DNA of 64,000 nt from Algoriphagus sp. NG3 (GCF_034119865.1 NZ_CP139421.1:4690501-4754500); one strand, 5' to 3'. Positions 8,827 to 17,281 are shown, counted from the stretch's first letter. Numbers and translations are program-made. Notes: generated by a model from the sequence alone, not told the origin.

Positions 8827-9569
8827 TATTTTAGTTTATTAGGTAAATAGTTGATTGAGCTCTTAACTCTGTCTTGGGTCTCTTTGACACGCCAAAGCCT
8901 CCACCAAGGAGTGCCGGGGGAATCGTGGTGCTCGTAATGATAGCCAAAGAAATAACAGCTTAAAAAAGCCCACAAATGGTTTTTGGTCTGGGTTGTAGAA
9001 TGATGTTTATTGTCTATTTCCCCTTTATGTGGCAGGTAGGTGCCAAAATAAAAAAGTTGAAAGGTGGAGAGTATCGCCGGCAGCATCCAGAATATGATCA
9101 GGTTTTCTGTAGGTAGGAACAGCTTCAGTACATTGAAAGTAATTGCCATCAACAGAATCTGCCATACCGTGACGTATTGCCTGATAAAGGAGATGTACCA
9201 AGCAAAGAAATTGTCTGAAGTATGGTAATCCGGATCTTGGGCTGTGGCCACAAAGCGATGGTGCTCATGATGCTTGGGAAAAAGCCTCGCGTAGAAATTA
9301 AAAGAAAAAAGCAGGGCAGAAATCCAGCCAATGCTTTTGTTCAGTTGTTTATGGGAGGATACTAGGCCATGCATAGCATCATGGGCTGTGATAAACAATC
9401 CTGTATAAAGATGCATTTGTATCAGAATTCCCAGATAGACCACGGGATCTGTCCAGGAGATCGGGTAATTCAGCAAGAAAATCAAGCTAACCAACCAAAG
9501 GCTAATAATTCCCGATGCAATGAGAATTCCCTTTGGGTCTATAGTGGAATGAATGATTTCTCGCTTCAT
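8826..9569 (-). CDS. crtW: Beta-carotene ketolase (CrtW type)
   Basis: This is a 247-residue integral membrane di-iron oxygenase. The histidine clusters are HDAMHG (His63, His67), HHEHHRF (100-104), DYH (116) and YHYEHHDSPGTPWW near residue 215. The final motif and FYFGTYLPHK are characteristic of CrtW rather than of general fatty acid desaturases. It adds the 4-keto group to a beta-ionone ring. It follows ispH by 24 bases and overlaps the TonB receptor start. In this cluster it would form the keto end of a flexixanthin-like pigment. Confidence 0.93.
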   Translation of the reverse strand: MKREIIHSTIDPKGILIASGIISLWLVSLIFLLNYPISWTDPVVYLGILIQMHLYTGLFITAHDAMHGLVSSHKQLNKSIGWISALLFSFNFYARLFPKHHEHHRFVATAQDPDYHTSDNFFAWYISFIRQYVTVWQILLMAITFNVLKLFLPTENLIIFWMLPAILSTFQLFYFGTYLPHKGEIDNKHHSTTQTKNHLWAFLSCYFFGYHYEHHDSPGTPWWRLWRVKETQDRVKSSINYLPNKLK

Positions 9570-9593
9570 ATAGGCAAGTTGGCAATGTTTACT

Positions 9594-10439
9594 TTAAAAA
9601 GACAGGATTTTTTCCTTTACCTGCTCCATCAACCACATGGGGGTAGAAGTGGCTCCACAGATCCCTACACGCTCATTTTTCCCAAACCACTCAGCATCAA
9701 TCTGATCCCTGTTGGAAACAAAATACGTGTTTGGATTGGTTGATTTGCAGACGTTATAAAGTACTTTGCCATTGGATGATTTGGTGCCGCTCACAAAAAC
9801 TATTTTGTCGAATTTTCTAGAAAAATCCCTCAGTTCTTTGTCACGGTTGGATACCTGCCTGCAGATGGTGTCATTGGTATTTACTTCGATGTCCGCATTT
9901 TTAAGGAAATCATTGATCTCATAGAACTTGTCGGTGCTCTTGGTAGTCTGGCTATAGAGCGTGAGCTTTTTGGGAAGCTTGTCCAGCTGCAGTTCGGAGA
10001 TGTCCTGAAAGACCACTGCTTCGTTATTGGTCTGCCCTAAAAGACCGATCACCTCAGCATGTGCATGCTTGCCATATATGTAGATTGGTTCTTTCTTGTC
10101 AAAAGAGGACTTGATCCGGTGCTGCAATTTAAGCACCACAGGACAGCTGGCATCGATTAAAGTAAGGTTGTTTTTAATCGCAAGTTCGTAAGTGGAAGGT
10201 GGCTCACCATGAGCCCGGATGAGTACTTTCTCATCATGAAGCCCCTCTAGGATCTGATGATCAATGATCTTTAGACCTTTATCCTTTAGTCGATTTACCT
10301 CTTCGTCATTGTGGACGATGTCCCCTAGGCAGTAAAGTACCCCTTCTTCATCCAGAATATCCTCCGCCATTTCGATAGCATACACTACCCCGAAGCAGAA
10401 TCCGGAATGCTCATCGATTTGTACTTGGAGGTTTTTCAT
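9594..10439 (-). CDS. ispH: 4-hydroxy-3-methylbut-2-enyl diphosphate reductase
   Basis: The protein has 281 residues. It catalyses the last MEP-pathway step, reducing HMBPP to IPP and DMAPP with a [4Fe-4S] cluster. All three cluster cysteines are seen: HSGFCFG (C15), DASCPVV (about 107) and DTICRQVSNRD (about 195). The SGTKSSNG and SNRDQIDAEW segments are typical of the family. Its place between crtYcd and crtW links isoprenoid precursor supply to carotenoid synthesis. Confidence 0.95.
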   Translation of the reverse strand: MKNLQVQIDEHSGFCFGVVYAIEMAEDILDEEGVLYCLGDIVHNDEEVNRLKDKGLKIIDHQILEGLHDEKVLIRAHGEPPSTYELAIKNNLTLIDASCPVVLKLQHRIKSSFDKKEPIYIYGKHAHAEVIGLLGQTNNEAVVFQDISELQLDKLPKKLTLYSQTTKSTDKFYEINDFLKNADIEVNTNDTICRQVSNRDKELRDFSRKFDKIVFVSGTKSSNGKVLYNVCKSTNPNTYFVSNRDQIDAEWFGKNERVGICGATSTPMWLMEQVKEKILSF

Positions 10440-10574
10440 GTGTTTATAACTTGTTTTTCATATTTAGAGACCCGTTCCTAACATGATTTGGAACCTATCT
10501 ACCGCAAACAGGGAATCTTGCACGGCGTAATCATAATTCTGTATATTCGATGAACCATGCTTCGATTTCATAAA

Positions 10575-11285
10575 CTAGTAACTTATAGTTTCTTGAATTG
10601 TTTTTCTACTTCTAAAATATTCAAATAAAGAAACATTCATCAATAACAACGTCATGGAGTAAATAGTGTCTTCTATAGGAACCGTCCAGATTCGGATCCC
10701 TAGATTTTCTTGATTATTGTAGATTACGACTGCTTCATCAGTGAGCCCTCCGGTCAGTATACCATTACAAATGATAAAAGGAATCAGGTGTACTAAGTAG
10801 GCAAAAAAGAACCTGCCTAAGTATTTATCTTTGAAAATGATCCAATGAAGCCCAAGTGCCACTGCTCCGATAAGAAAATTGACACTAGTATAGAGTTTGT
10901 CCAAATGGATAAATGCGAATAGCAGCAAGATCGGAATCATCAGGAAAAGGAAGTACTTACCGGCAGTCTTGAAATGATCCTTTGGAAAAAAGTAAATCAA
11001 AACCTCATAGATAAATACACAGGCGAAGGGTACGGTAAAGAAGAATAACCATTCTTCCAGCGGCATTTGTAGCAGATAAAGCCCTACCAGATAGCGTGGA
11101 TTGAACTCCCAGACTCCAATGACAGTAAACCAATGATCCCAAATCAGAAAAAAAGCCGCAGTGAGTAGAATAGCTGGAAATAAAGCGACCCACTTTGATG
11201 CAAATCTGATTTTAGGCTCAAATGAGCGAATCAGGGGAAAGGAAATAGTAAAGAGGTTAATAGCCAGATAGAGAAATTTTTCCAT
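10575..11285 (-). CDS. crtYcd: Fused heterodimer-type lycopene beta-cyclase (CrtYcd)
   Basis: The protein has 236 residues and about seven membrane helices. Two tandem lycopene cyclase domains (each about 110 residues) carry the signature acidic motifs PLEEWLFF near residue 76 and PIEDTIYS near 204. In actinobacteria these domains are separate CrtYc and CrtYd subunits. The fused form is known from Algoriphagus-type bacteria. It cyclises the psi end of lycopene or gamma-carotene to a beta ring. It is 2 bases downstream of crtB and so part of the same transcript. Confidence 0.92.
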   Translation of the reverse strand: MEKFLYLAINLFTISFPLIRSFEPKIRFASKWVALFPAILLTAAFFLIWDHWFTVIGVWEFNPRYLVGLYLLQMPLEEWLFFFTVPFACVFIYEVLIYFFPKDHFKTAGKYFLFLMIPILLLFAFIHLDKLYTSVNFLIGAVALGLHWIIFKDKYLGRFFFAYLVHLIPFIICNGILTGGLTDEAVVIYNNQENLGIRIWTVPIEDTIYSMTLLLMNVSLFEYFRSRKTIQETISY

Positions 11286-11287
11286 AG

Positions 11288-12130
11288 TCAGCTCAGTCCC
11301 AGTTTACTCCCAAAATAGGTTCCTACCAGCAAGGTGAATTTCTGGGAATTCGGGATTCTGATGCGTTCTTTGGTGATAATAGCCGCAGATAGGCCTTTGA
11401 TCTTATCAAACAGCTTCTGATAATAGAGGTAAGCTACTTTAACACCCAGTTTTGCGCCATCAGGAAGTTGGCTTATGCCGATGAGTGCCTCATCAAAATC
11501 CTGTTGAATGTCTTTCTCTATAACGCTCTTGTCCGTTTTGTCAAAGAATTCATAAGAGACCCCAGGGAAATAAACTCTTCCCCGTTCTTCGAAGTCACTC
11601 TTGATGTCCCGGAGGAAATTGACTTTTTGAAATGCTGAGCCTAGCATTCTGGCAGGGCGCTGTAGTCGCTGATACATGGCTTCATCTCCTTCCACAAATA
11701 CTTTCAGACACATCAGGCCCACTACCTCCGCAGAACCATAAATGTACTCCTGATAACGGCTGTCGTTATAGGTGCTGAAGTCCAGATCCATGGCCATGCT
11801 TTTAAAAAATGATTCTATCAATTCCAGATCAATTTCATATTTGTTTACGATCAATTGGAATCCATGAAGCACAGGATTCAGGGATAATTTTGCCTCAATA
11901 GCCGCATAGGTTTCCCGACGGAATTCTGCAAGCAATGTAGCCTTGTCATGTTCGTGAAAAGTATCCACTATCTCATCAGCATAGCGCACAAATCCATAAA
12001 TCGCATATACTGGCGCGTGAAATTTTTTGTCCAGCGTCTGGATACCAAGCGTAAAGCTAGTGCTGTACCGCTGGGTGATCAGCTTGCCACATTCAAGGCT
12101 GGTTTGGTCAAATAACTCCTTTGCATCCAT
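11288..12130 (-). CDS. crtB: Phytoene synthase
   Basis: This is a 280-residue head-to-head prenyl synthase that condenses two GGPP into phytoene. Both Asp-rich motifs are present: DEIVDT near residue 53 and DIKSDFEERGRVYFP near 175. The length is normal. It heads the crtB-crtYcd pair and has its own 192-base upstream gap. That gap contains a TTAAACA half-site like those upstream of the sigma factor gene. Confidence 0.95.
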   Translation of the reverse strand: MDAKELFDQTSLECGKLITQRYSTSFTLGIQTLDKKFHAPVYAIYGFVRYADEIVDTFHEHDKATLLAEFRRETYAAIEAKLSLNPVLHGFQLIVNKYEIDLELIESFFKSMAMDLDFSTYNDSRYQEYIYGSAEVVGLMCLKVFVEGDEAMYQRLQRPARMLGSAFQKVNFLRDIKSDFEERGRVYFPGVSYEFFDKTDKSVIEKDIQQDFDEALIGISQLPDGAKLGVKVAYLYYQKLFDKIKGLSAAIITKERIRIPNSQKFTLLVGTYFGSKLGLS

Positions 12131-12322
12131 GATGTCTTAGTTCTTATTGTAAATATGGATAGTGCTAAATCAGTAGCCCTAGCTACAGATGCGTTATTAA
12201 TTTAATTAGTCCCAACATATAGCTTACCTGTTAGTGCCCCCCTAAAGCGAAGCATTAAACATATTCTTAAATTCAATGCGCATAAGTATAATCTAAACTA
12301 ATGAAAATTAATCCCTTATTAA
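12131..12322. promoter_or_regulatory. Intergenic region upstream of crtB
   Basis: This gap is 192 bases, AT-rich, with no coding frame. It contains ATTAAACAT near 12255, matching the TGTTTAA/TTAAACA half-sites clustered upstream of the ECF sigma gene, and ATTAATTTAATTAG near 12195. It probably holds the crtB promoter. Shared control with crtI is inference. Confidence 0.4.
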
Positions 12323-13801
12323 TCATTGGTTTTCTTTAATTACCTCTTTCGCAACTACATGCCCCGAAATCAAGGAGGGGGGCACTCCCGGTCCTGGCAC
12401 GGTGAGTTGACCTGTGTAAAACAAGTTTCTTACCTTTTTGTTTTTTAACGATGGTTTCAGTAGTGCTGTTTGTTTCAATGTATTAGCCAGTCCATAAGCA
12501 TTTCCCTTGTAAGCGTGATAATCTGCCTTAAAATCGGAATGCGCATAGGATCTTTTGTAAATCACGTTCTGACGGATTTTCTGACCGCTGATCTTTTCCA
12601 GTCTGTCCATGATGATGTCGTAGTATTTCTCTCTGGTTTCCTCAGAATCTTCCAGATCAGGCGCAAGGGGCACCAGCAAAAACAGGTTTTCCATTCCTTC
12701 CGGCGCTACAGTCTCATCAGTGATAGACGGGACACAGGCATAGAACAAGGGAGCTTCCGGCCATCTTGGATTGGTATAGATCGCATCGGCATGAGGCCCT
12801 AGGGGCTCATCAAAGAACAGGTTATGATGACGTAGGTTTTGCAGTTTTTTATCTACCCCTAGATAGAAAAGCAGGCTAGAAGGTGCCAGCACCCTACTAT
12901 CCCAATATTCTTTGTCATAATTACTGTATTTCGGGCTGACAAGATGCCTGTCCACATGGTGATAATCGGCCCCTGCTATGACTACATCAGCTTGTATCTT
13001 TTGGCCATTCACCAGCCTAATGCGTTTTGCTTCTCCTCGTTCTATTTCTATCTCTTCCACTTCAGCATTATATTGGATTTTGACTCCTTTTTCTTCAGCC
13101 AAGTCCACCATTGCTTTGATGATTTCATGCATTCCACCTTTTGGATACCAGGTTCCTAATGCGATATCAGCATAATTCATCAGACTATATAGGGCAGGAA
13201 TGTTTTTTGCTGTTTCCCCCAAGAAAAGCACTGGGAATTCCATCAGACGGATGATTTTTTCTGATTTAAAAAACTTCCGTACATGGGAAGACATAGACTG
13301 GAATATATCCATACGCATCACATCTTTCATCAGTGCCAAAGACGCAAATTCCAGAAGCGAACGGCTGGGTTTTTTTACCAGATCGTGAATCCCTACTTTA
13401 TACTTATATTTTGCTTGCTCTAGGAAAAGACCCAGTTGTGCCACTGATCCAGGTTCTATTTGCTCGAGCATGGCTTTGAATTCGTCTAGCTTGGCAGGAA
13501 TATCCAAAACGTCATCTTTTCCATAGATCACCGCATAAGAAGGATCCAGACGGATGAGATCGTAATAATCTGAAGGCTGTTTGCCGAAATGAGAAAAATA
13601 ATCTTCAAAAACATCGGGCATCCAATACCAACTTGGTCCCATGTCAAATGTGAAGCCATGACTTTCGAATTTACGCGCTCTTCCTCCCGGAGAATCATTT
13701 TTCTCCAGAAGTGTAACTGAAAAGCCGTTGGCGGCCAAGTGGGTGGCAGCGGAAAGCCCTGCAAATCCTGACCCTATCACCACCGCATGTTTTTTTGTCA
13801 T
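12323..13801 (-). CDS. crtI: Phytoene desaturase
   Basis: This is a 492-residue FAD-dependent CrtI-type desaturase. It has the N-terminal dinucleotide-binding motif VVIGSGFAGLSAATHLAANG and the C-terminal signature YTGQLTVPGPGVPPSLISG. It converts phytoene to lycopene in four desaturation steps in other CrtI enzymes. It begins 4 bases after the ECF sigma gene, so the two are almost certainly cotranscribed. A separate CrtD-type 3',4'-desaturase, needed for flexixanthin, is not in the window. Confidence 0.95.
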   Translation of the reverse strand: MTKKHAVVIGSGFAGLSAATHLAANGFSVTLLEKNDSPGGRARKFESHGFTFDMGPSWYWMPDVFEDYFSHFGKQPSDYYDLIRLDPSYAVIYGKDDVLDIPAKLDEFKAMLEQIEPGSVAQLGLFLEQAKYKYKVGIHDLVKKPSRSLLEFASLALMKDVMRMDIFQSMSSHVRKFFKSEKIIRLMEFPVLFLGETAKNIPALYSLMNYADIALGTWYPKGGMHEIIKAMVDLAEEKGVKIQYNAEVEEIEIERGEAKRIRLVNGQKIQADVVIAGADYHHVDRHLVSPKYSNYDKEYWDSRVLAPSSLLFYLGVDKKLQNLRHHNLFFDEPLGPHADAIYTNPRWPEAPLFYACVPSITDETVAPEGMENLFLLVPLAPDLEDSEETREKYYDIIMDRLEKISGQKIRQNVIYKRSYAHSDFKADYHAYKGNAYGLANTLKQTALLKPSLKNKKVRNLFYTGQLTVPGPGVPPSLISGHVVAKEVIKENQ

Positions 13802-13805
13802 CTGT

Positions 13806-14318
13806 TTAGTTAAGATGCTTATACACTATCAAATCCTCTTTGAGATACTTACGGGCAATATGAATTCTATTTTTCACAGTTCCAATCGGAATACTGAGCC
13901 TTTCGGCGATCTCGTGGTATTTGAATCCTCTATAGTAAAGTAAAAAAGGTGTACTGAAAACTTCATCAAGTCGATTTATCGCTGCATAAATATCTTCCAT
14001 TGTAAAATCACCATAAGCTGAATTTTCTATGACCGCTTCACGTGAATTGAGGTAGTGTAGATTATCCGTGGTATCCACAAATGTGGCTCTTCTTACCATC
14101 TTCTGGTAGTTGGTGATGAATGTGTTCTTCATGATGGTGTAAAGCCATGCCTTCAAGTTAGTACCTTCAGCGAATTTATCCTGATTGGTATAGGCTTTCA
14201 CCATGGTATCCTGCAGCAGGTCATTGGCATCGTCCAGGTCTTTGGTGAGTTTCAGGGCAAATGGCTTTAGTACACTAGAAAGTTGATTGAGCGAGTAACT
14301 GAATTCAATGGTAGTCAT
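13806..14318 (-). CDS. ECF-type RNA polymerase sigma factor
   Basis: The protein has 170 residues. Sigma region 2 (about 20-85) contains DLLQDTMVKAY and LKAWLYTIMKN. Sigma region 4 (about 110-160) contains KYHEIAERLSIPIGTVKNRI, a helix-turn-helix. No anti-sigma gene is adjacent. It lies 4 bases upstream of crtI and between crtI and the CarH-like regulator gene. A light- or stress-induced relay onto carotenoid genes is therefore plausible, as in other bacteria, but is not shown here. Confidence 0.93.
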   Translation of the reverse strand: MTTIEFSYSLNQLSSVLKPFALKLTKDLDDANDLLQDTMVKAYTNQDKFAEGTNLKAWLYTIMKNTFITNYQKMVRRATFVDTTDNLHYLNSREAVIENSAYGDFTMEDIYAAINRLDEVFSTPFLLYYRGFKYHEIAERLSIPIGTVKNRIHIARKYLKEDLIVYKHLN

Positions 14319-14332
14319 GATGAAGTGGTTTT

Positions 14333-14406
14333 TGTTTAATCAAACATACACATCATTAAACGGAATTAAAAGAAAATGTTTAAGTAATCAGTAAAAAAGT
14401 TAAACA
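14333..14406. promoter_or_regulatory. Cluster of four TGTTTAA-type half-sites upstream of the sigma-crtI operon
   Basis: Two inverted-repeat pairs are visible just upstream of the sigma gene start. The first is TGTTTAAT (14333-14340) with ATTAAACG (14355-14362); the second is TGTTTAA (14377-14383) with TTAAACA (14400-14406). The same half-site occurs upstream of crtZ (15880-15886) and crtB. They are candidate operators for the CarH-like MerR protein encoded next door. The assignment is inference. Confidence 0.45.
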
Positions 14407-14466
14407 AAAATATATCCCTTAATAATCTCTCTCTAAAAAATATGCTCTTTTGCTTTGTAAAGGCAC

Positions 14467-14495
14467 AAAAAAGCATTCTGGAGAAGAATGCTTTT
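14467..14495 (-). terminator. Rho-independent terminator after the MerR/B12 regulator gene
   Basis: Read on the minus strand this is AAAGCATTCTT, a 2-base loop region, then AGAATGCTTT ending in a six-T run. It lies 23 bases beyond the regulator stop codon, so it separates crtZ-carH from the sigma-crtI unit. Confidence 0.8.
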
Positions 14496-14517
14496 GTTTA
14501 AAATTTATGATTAAAGG

Positions 14518-15408
14518 CTAAACGGTCTCATGCTCCATGTGCAGTAAAACTTCCTTTATTTCCCTGGCGTGGGTGAGTAATCGTATATTCGAGGGCACCT
14601 CGATCTGCTGCTCTAAAGTCTGCAAACCTGTGATGAACAGTTCGCTTTCAGAAAATTCTCTTCCCAGCCAGCATACGTAGTCCTGTACATTGTCACCCGA
14701 AGGAGCAGATGTGATGATGGTAAGCAAAAACTCTGGCTTTTGGAGATTATATACAGAGACCAAATCCTCCTGTGGAGTACTCTGTCCTAAATAAATGACC
14801 CGATGCCCATGTTTTTTAATTAAATAGGAGCTGAAAAGTAGTGAAAGTTCATGGAGCTCACCTTCGGGAAGAAACAGCATAAAGGTTTTGCCATTGCTTT
14901 TGCCCACCTGCCCATCGATGGCCACAATAAGTTTTTGCCGGATAAGGTTTGATATAAAATGTTCCTGTGCGGGGTTGATGGCACCGGTCTGCCAGAGTAT
15001 TCCGATCCTGGAGAGAAAGGGATATATCACATTAAGTACGGTATCCTCAAATCCTAGTTTGATGATATTGGTAGAAAGAACCTTCTCAAACCTGTCTTCA
15101 TCCATCTCGATCATGCAGATGGTAAGTGCCTGTATTTGGTCGTTGTGATCCACAGATTGATCTGTCAGCCTGATGATTTCCTGGGAGATATCGGCTGAGG
15201 ACATTGCCGCAATCTTGCTGATCTTCATGCCATGCGCGTTCAGCATGGACACATTCAGGATGAGCTTCAGATCTGCATCATCATAGAAGCGGATATTGGT
15301 ATCCGTCCGTTTTGGATTCAGCAGATTGTAGCGCTGCTCCCAGATTCTCAGCGTATGAGCCTTGATTCCTGAGAGTTGTTCCAGATCTTTTATAGAGTAG
15401 TTGCTCAC
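14518..15408 (-). CDS. MerR-family regulator with B12-binding domain, CarH/LitR-like photoreceptor
   Basis: The protein has 296 residues. A MerR helix-turn-helix occupies about 3-70 (HTLRIWEQRY), followed by a helical B12-cap domain (about 85-165) and a Rossmann-like cobalamin domain (about 174-290). The cap has W139, E149 and H150 in the exact Wx9EH pattern of adenosylcobalamin photoreceptors. ELHELS supplies H186 as a candidate lower axial ligand, 36 residues later, as in CarH. CarH-type proteins repress carotenoid genes in the dark and release DNA when light breaks the Co-C bond. It overlaps the crtZ stop by 4 bases. Light sensing here is inference from conserved residues. Confidence 0.87.
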   Translation of the reverse strand: MSNYSIKDLEQLSGIKAHTLRIWEQRYNLLNPKRTDTNIRFYDDADLKLILNVSMLNAHGMKISKIAAMSSADISQEIIRLTDQSVDHNDQIQALTICMIEMDEDRFEKVLSTNIIKLGFEDTVLNVIYPFLSRIGILWQTGAINPAQEHFISNLIRQKLIVAIDGQVGKSNGKTFMLFLPEGELHELSLLFSSYLIKKHGHRVIYLGQSTPQEDLVSVYNLQKPEFLLTIITSAPSGDNVQDYVCWLGREFSESELFITGLQTLEQQIEVPSNIRLLTHAREIKEVLLHMEHETV

Positions 15409-15851
15409 CTGTCTTTTGTCTTAAAATATTTTTTTGGAACCAAAAAGAGCCCAAAAGATACTGCGTCGTCCTTCTTGTCACTGTAATGATGAGCTTGATG
15501 GGCCTTGAAGATCCCTTGCAGAAAACTACTTTTTGGCCGGTCTAGCCACTTGATGCGCCTATGGATCAAAATGTCATGCAGGAGAAAATATAGCAAGCCA
15601 TATAAGCTAATCCCTATTCCTAGCCAAAACCTGTAATCCAACTTCCCTATTCCCAAGAAAATCAATAACACCGCAACGCTCCCAAATAGAAGAGAAAAGA
15701 GGTCATTTAGTTCCAGAAAGGAGTCTGAATGCTTATGATGTGTCTTGTGAATCATCCAGAGCGGTCCATGCATAAGATATTTGTGGATCGCCCATCCGGA
15801 TATCTCCATCAATACAAATCCCAATATCGTAAAACCTATCGCTTCTATCAT
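15405..15851 (-). CDS. crtZ: Beta-carotene hydroxylase (CrtZ type)
   Basis: This is a 148-residue membrane di-iron hydroxylase with four His motifs: HKYLMH (about 23-28), HKTHHKH (35-41), HDILIH (near 93) and HQAHH (near 117). The size and motif spacing fit CrtZ. It adds the 3-hydroxyl to beta rings, and together with CrtW gives 3-hydroxy-4-keto ends. It overlaps the CarH-like gene by 4 bases, so photoreceptor and hydroxylase are translationally linked. Confidence 0.92.
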   Translation of the reverse strand: MIEAIGFTILGFVLMEISGWAIHKYLMHGPLWMIHKTHHKHSDSFLELNDLFSLLFGSVAVLLIFLGIGKLDYRFWLGIGISLYGLLYFLLHDILIHRRIKWLDRPKSSFLQGIFKAHQAHHYSDKKDDAVSFGLFLVPKKYFKTKDR

Positions 15852-15895
15852 CAGAGTAACAACCCAAGTAATAATGTTTTGTTTAAGTTATGATC

Positions 15896-15924
15896 AAGTT
15901 CTCTTAGATAGCTATGGAGAACTT
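15896..15924. promoter_or_regulatory. 8-bp perfect inverted repeat upstream of crtZ-carH
   Basis: AAGTTCTC and GAGAACTT flank a 13-base spacer, 45 bases upstream of the crtZ start. A TGTTTAAGT half-site lies immediately beside it at 15880-15888. It is a candidate autoregulatory operator; function is not shown. Confidence 0.4.
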
Positions 15925-16052
15925 TAAGATTTTCTCACAACCATAGTGTTATGAAGTTTCAGGCACCTGTTAATATACTATTTCCATTATGTTGGATCTT
16001 TTGCTATTTCCAGAAGCCTGTTCTGCACATCCGTTTTCCACTGCTACCTACA

Positions 16053-16724
16053 CTATTTCAGTCCTAACGTAAAATTCAGGATAGTGAAGAATAGTACCAT
16101 GCAGATCAGCATCCAGGCTGCCAAAGGATTCTCCCGCTCGAAATTGGCCTTTCGGTAGATCAGATGGATAAGAAATGCCACTGCAAACCAAGAGAAGTAA
16201 TTTCCGGAAGGTATAATATCAAATTTCCAATACCACATATCCAAGGCTACCGCCACCGGTTCCAAGATATAATCAATCACCACCATAGCCGTAGCTCCCA
16301 GCAGCGCTGCATAGTAGTCATTGTCTGTTGTTCTGTGGAAAACTGTTCCGGTAAGATATACCAATAAAAACCAGTTGACCCCGATCACAATAGGTACATC
16401 CCAGAGCTTGGGACCTAAGGTAGGCCCATATACGTAATCCCCAAATAGATACCCTGTATGAATTCCTATCGCCTCAGCGCCGAACCCTATCCAGAATGCC
16501 GCTGTGGCAAAGATGGGGAAAGCCTCATTCCAGCCCTTGTGAAAGCCTAATAAAATCACCAAGGAAACCAGCAACTGGGCAGGAGTAAGCTTCAGGAACA
16601 TCTCCCTGTATTCCGGCAAACTCAAACCAATAACCCCTACTGCATATAAGATTACCACAACGATTTTTGCGATAATCAATCGCTTATTCTGCGCCTCTGG
16701 GGGTGCCTGGGCTATTTTATGCAT
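16053..16724 (-). CDS. cruF: Carotenoid 1,2-hydratase-like membrane protein (CruF/DUF422)
   Basis: The protein has 223 residues and about seven membrane helices. Conserved blocks include GFGAEAIGIHTGYLFGDYVY (about 79-98) and VVIDYILEPVAVALDMWYW (about 148-166), recognised in CruF-type 1',2'-hydratases. CruF adds water across the terminal double bond of the open psi end of gamma-carotene. With CrtW and CrtZ modifying the other end this fits a flexixanthin-like pigment. It ends about 200 bases upstream of crtZ. Confidence 0.85.
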   Translation of the reverse strand: MHKIAQAPPEAQNKRLIIAKIVVVILYAVGVIGLSLPEYREMFLKLTPAQLLVSLVILLGFHKGWNEAFPIFATAAFWIGFGAEAIGIHTGYLFGDYVYGPTLGPKLWDVPIVIGVNWFLLVYLTGTVFHRTTDNDYYAALLGATAMVVIDYILEPVAVALDMWYWKFDIIPSGNYFSWFAVAFLIHLIYRKANFERENPLAAWMLICMVLFFTILNFTLGLK

Positions 16725-16834
16725 GTTTTAAGAAGCTTTGGGTAATGGAAATTCAATTTTTGCAGATGGATTCCTAACTTTGAAATCTCAAATCTGTTTG
16801 CAAAAAAACGAAATTCCATCCAAAATCCCCTGTT

Positions 16835-17140
16835 ATGATTCTTTACAACATCACGTTTACTGTTTCCAATGAGATTGAGGAGGATTTTGTCCAGTGGATG
16901 AAAGTGACCCATATTCCTGACATTTTCGCAACGGGATTGTTTACTGAACACAAATTCTTTCGGCTGCTCAATAGCCCGGATGATACTGTGACTAACTATT
17001 CGGTGCAATTTTTTGCTGAAAACACCAAAAAACTAATCGAATACGAAAGCCGCTTCGCAAAGGAACTTCGCTACGAAACCCAAGCAAGATATGGTGAAAA
17101 AGCCATGCCTTTCCGCACGCTGATGGAGTCGGTGGATTAA
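16835..17140 (+). CDS. DUF4286 family protein
   Basis: This 101-residue cytoplasmic protein has the conserved start MILYNITFTV and IPDIFATGLFTEHKFFRLL typical of DUF4286, a small Bacteroidetes family with a predicted ferredoxin-like fold. The function is unknown. It is divergent from cruF across a 110-base gap. Downstream, 17150-17185 carries a short run of the kind of dispersed intergenic repeat common in this group. Confidence 0.85.
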   Translation: MILYNITFTVSNEIEEDFVQWMKVTHIPDIFATGLFTEHKFFRLLNSPDDTVTNYSVQFFAENTKKLIEYESRFAKELRYETQARYGEKAMPFRTLMESVD

Positions 17141-17281
17141 TGAGAAGAACCAAGATTCTAGAGTCAAGAGCCGAGAATCAAGATGGTAGAAGTATGGCTT
17201 GACCCTAAAAATTAATTTTTTAGATTTATTAACTAACTATTCTGCAATGAATTAACTATTTTCCATTCTAAACTCTTTAGA

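Noticed and set aside
8826..9569. CrtW considered as a generic fatty acid desaturase
   Set aside because: The YEHHDSPGTPWW motif, the short length and the carotenoid context are specific to beta-carotene ketolases.
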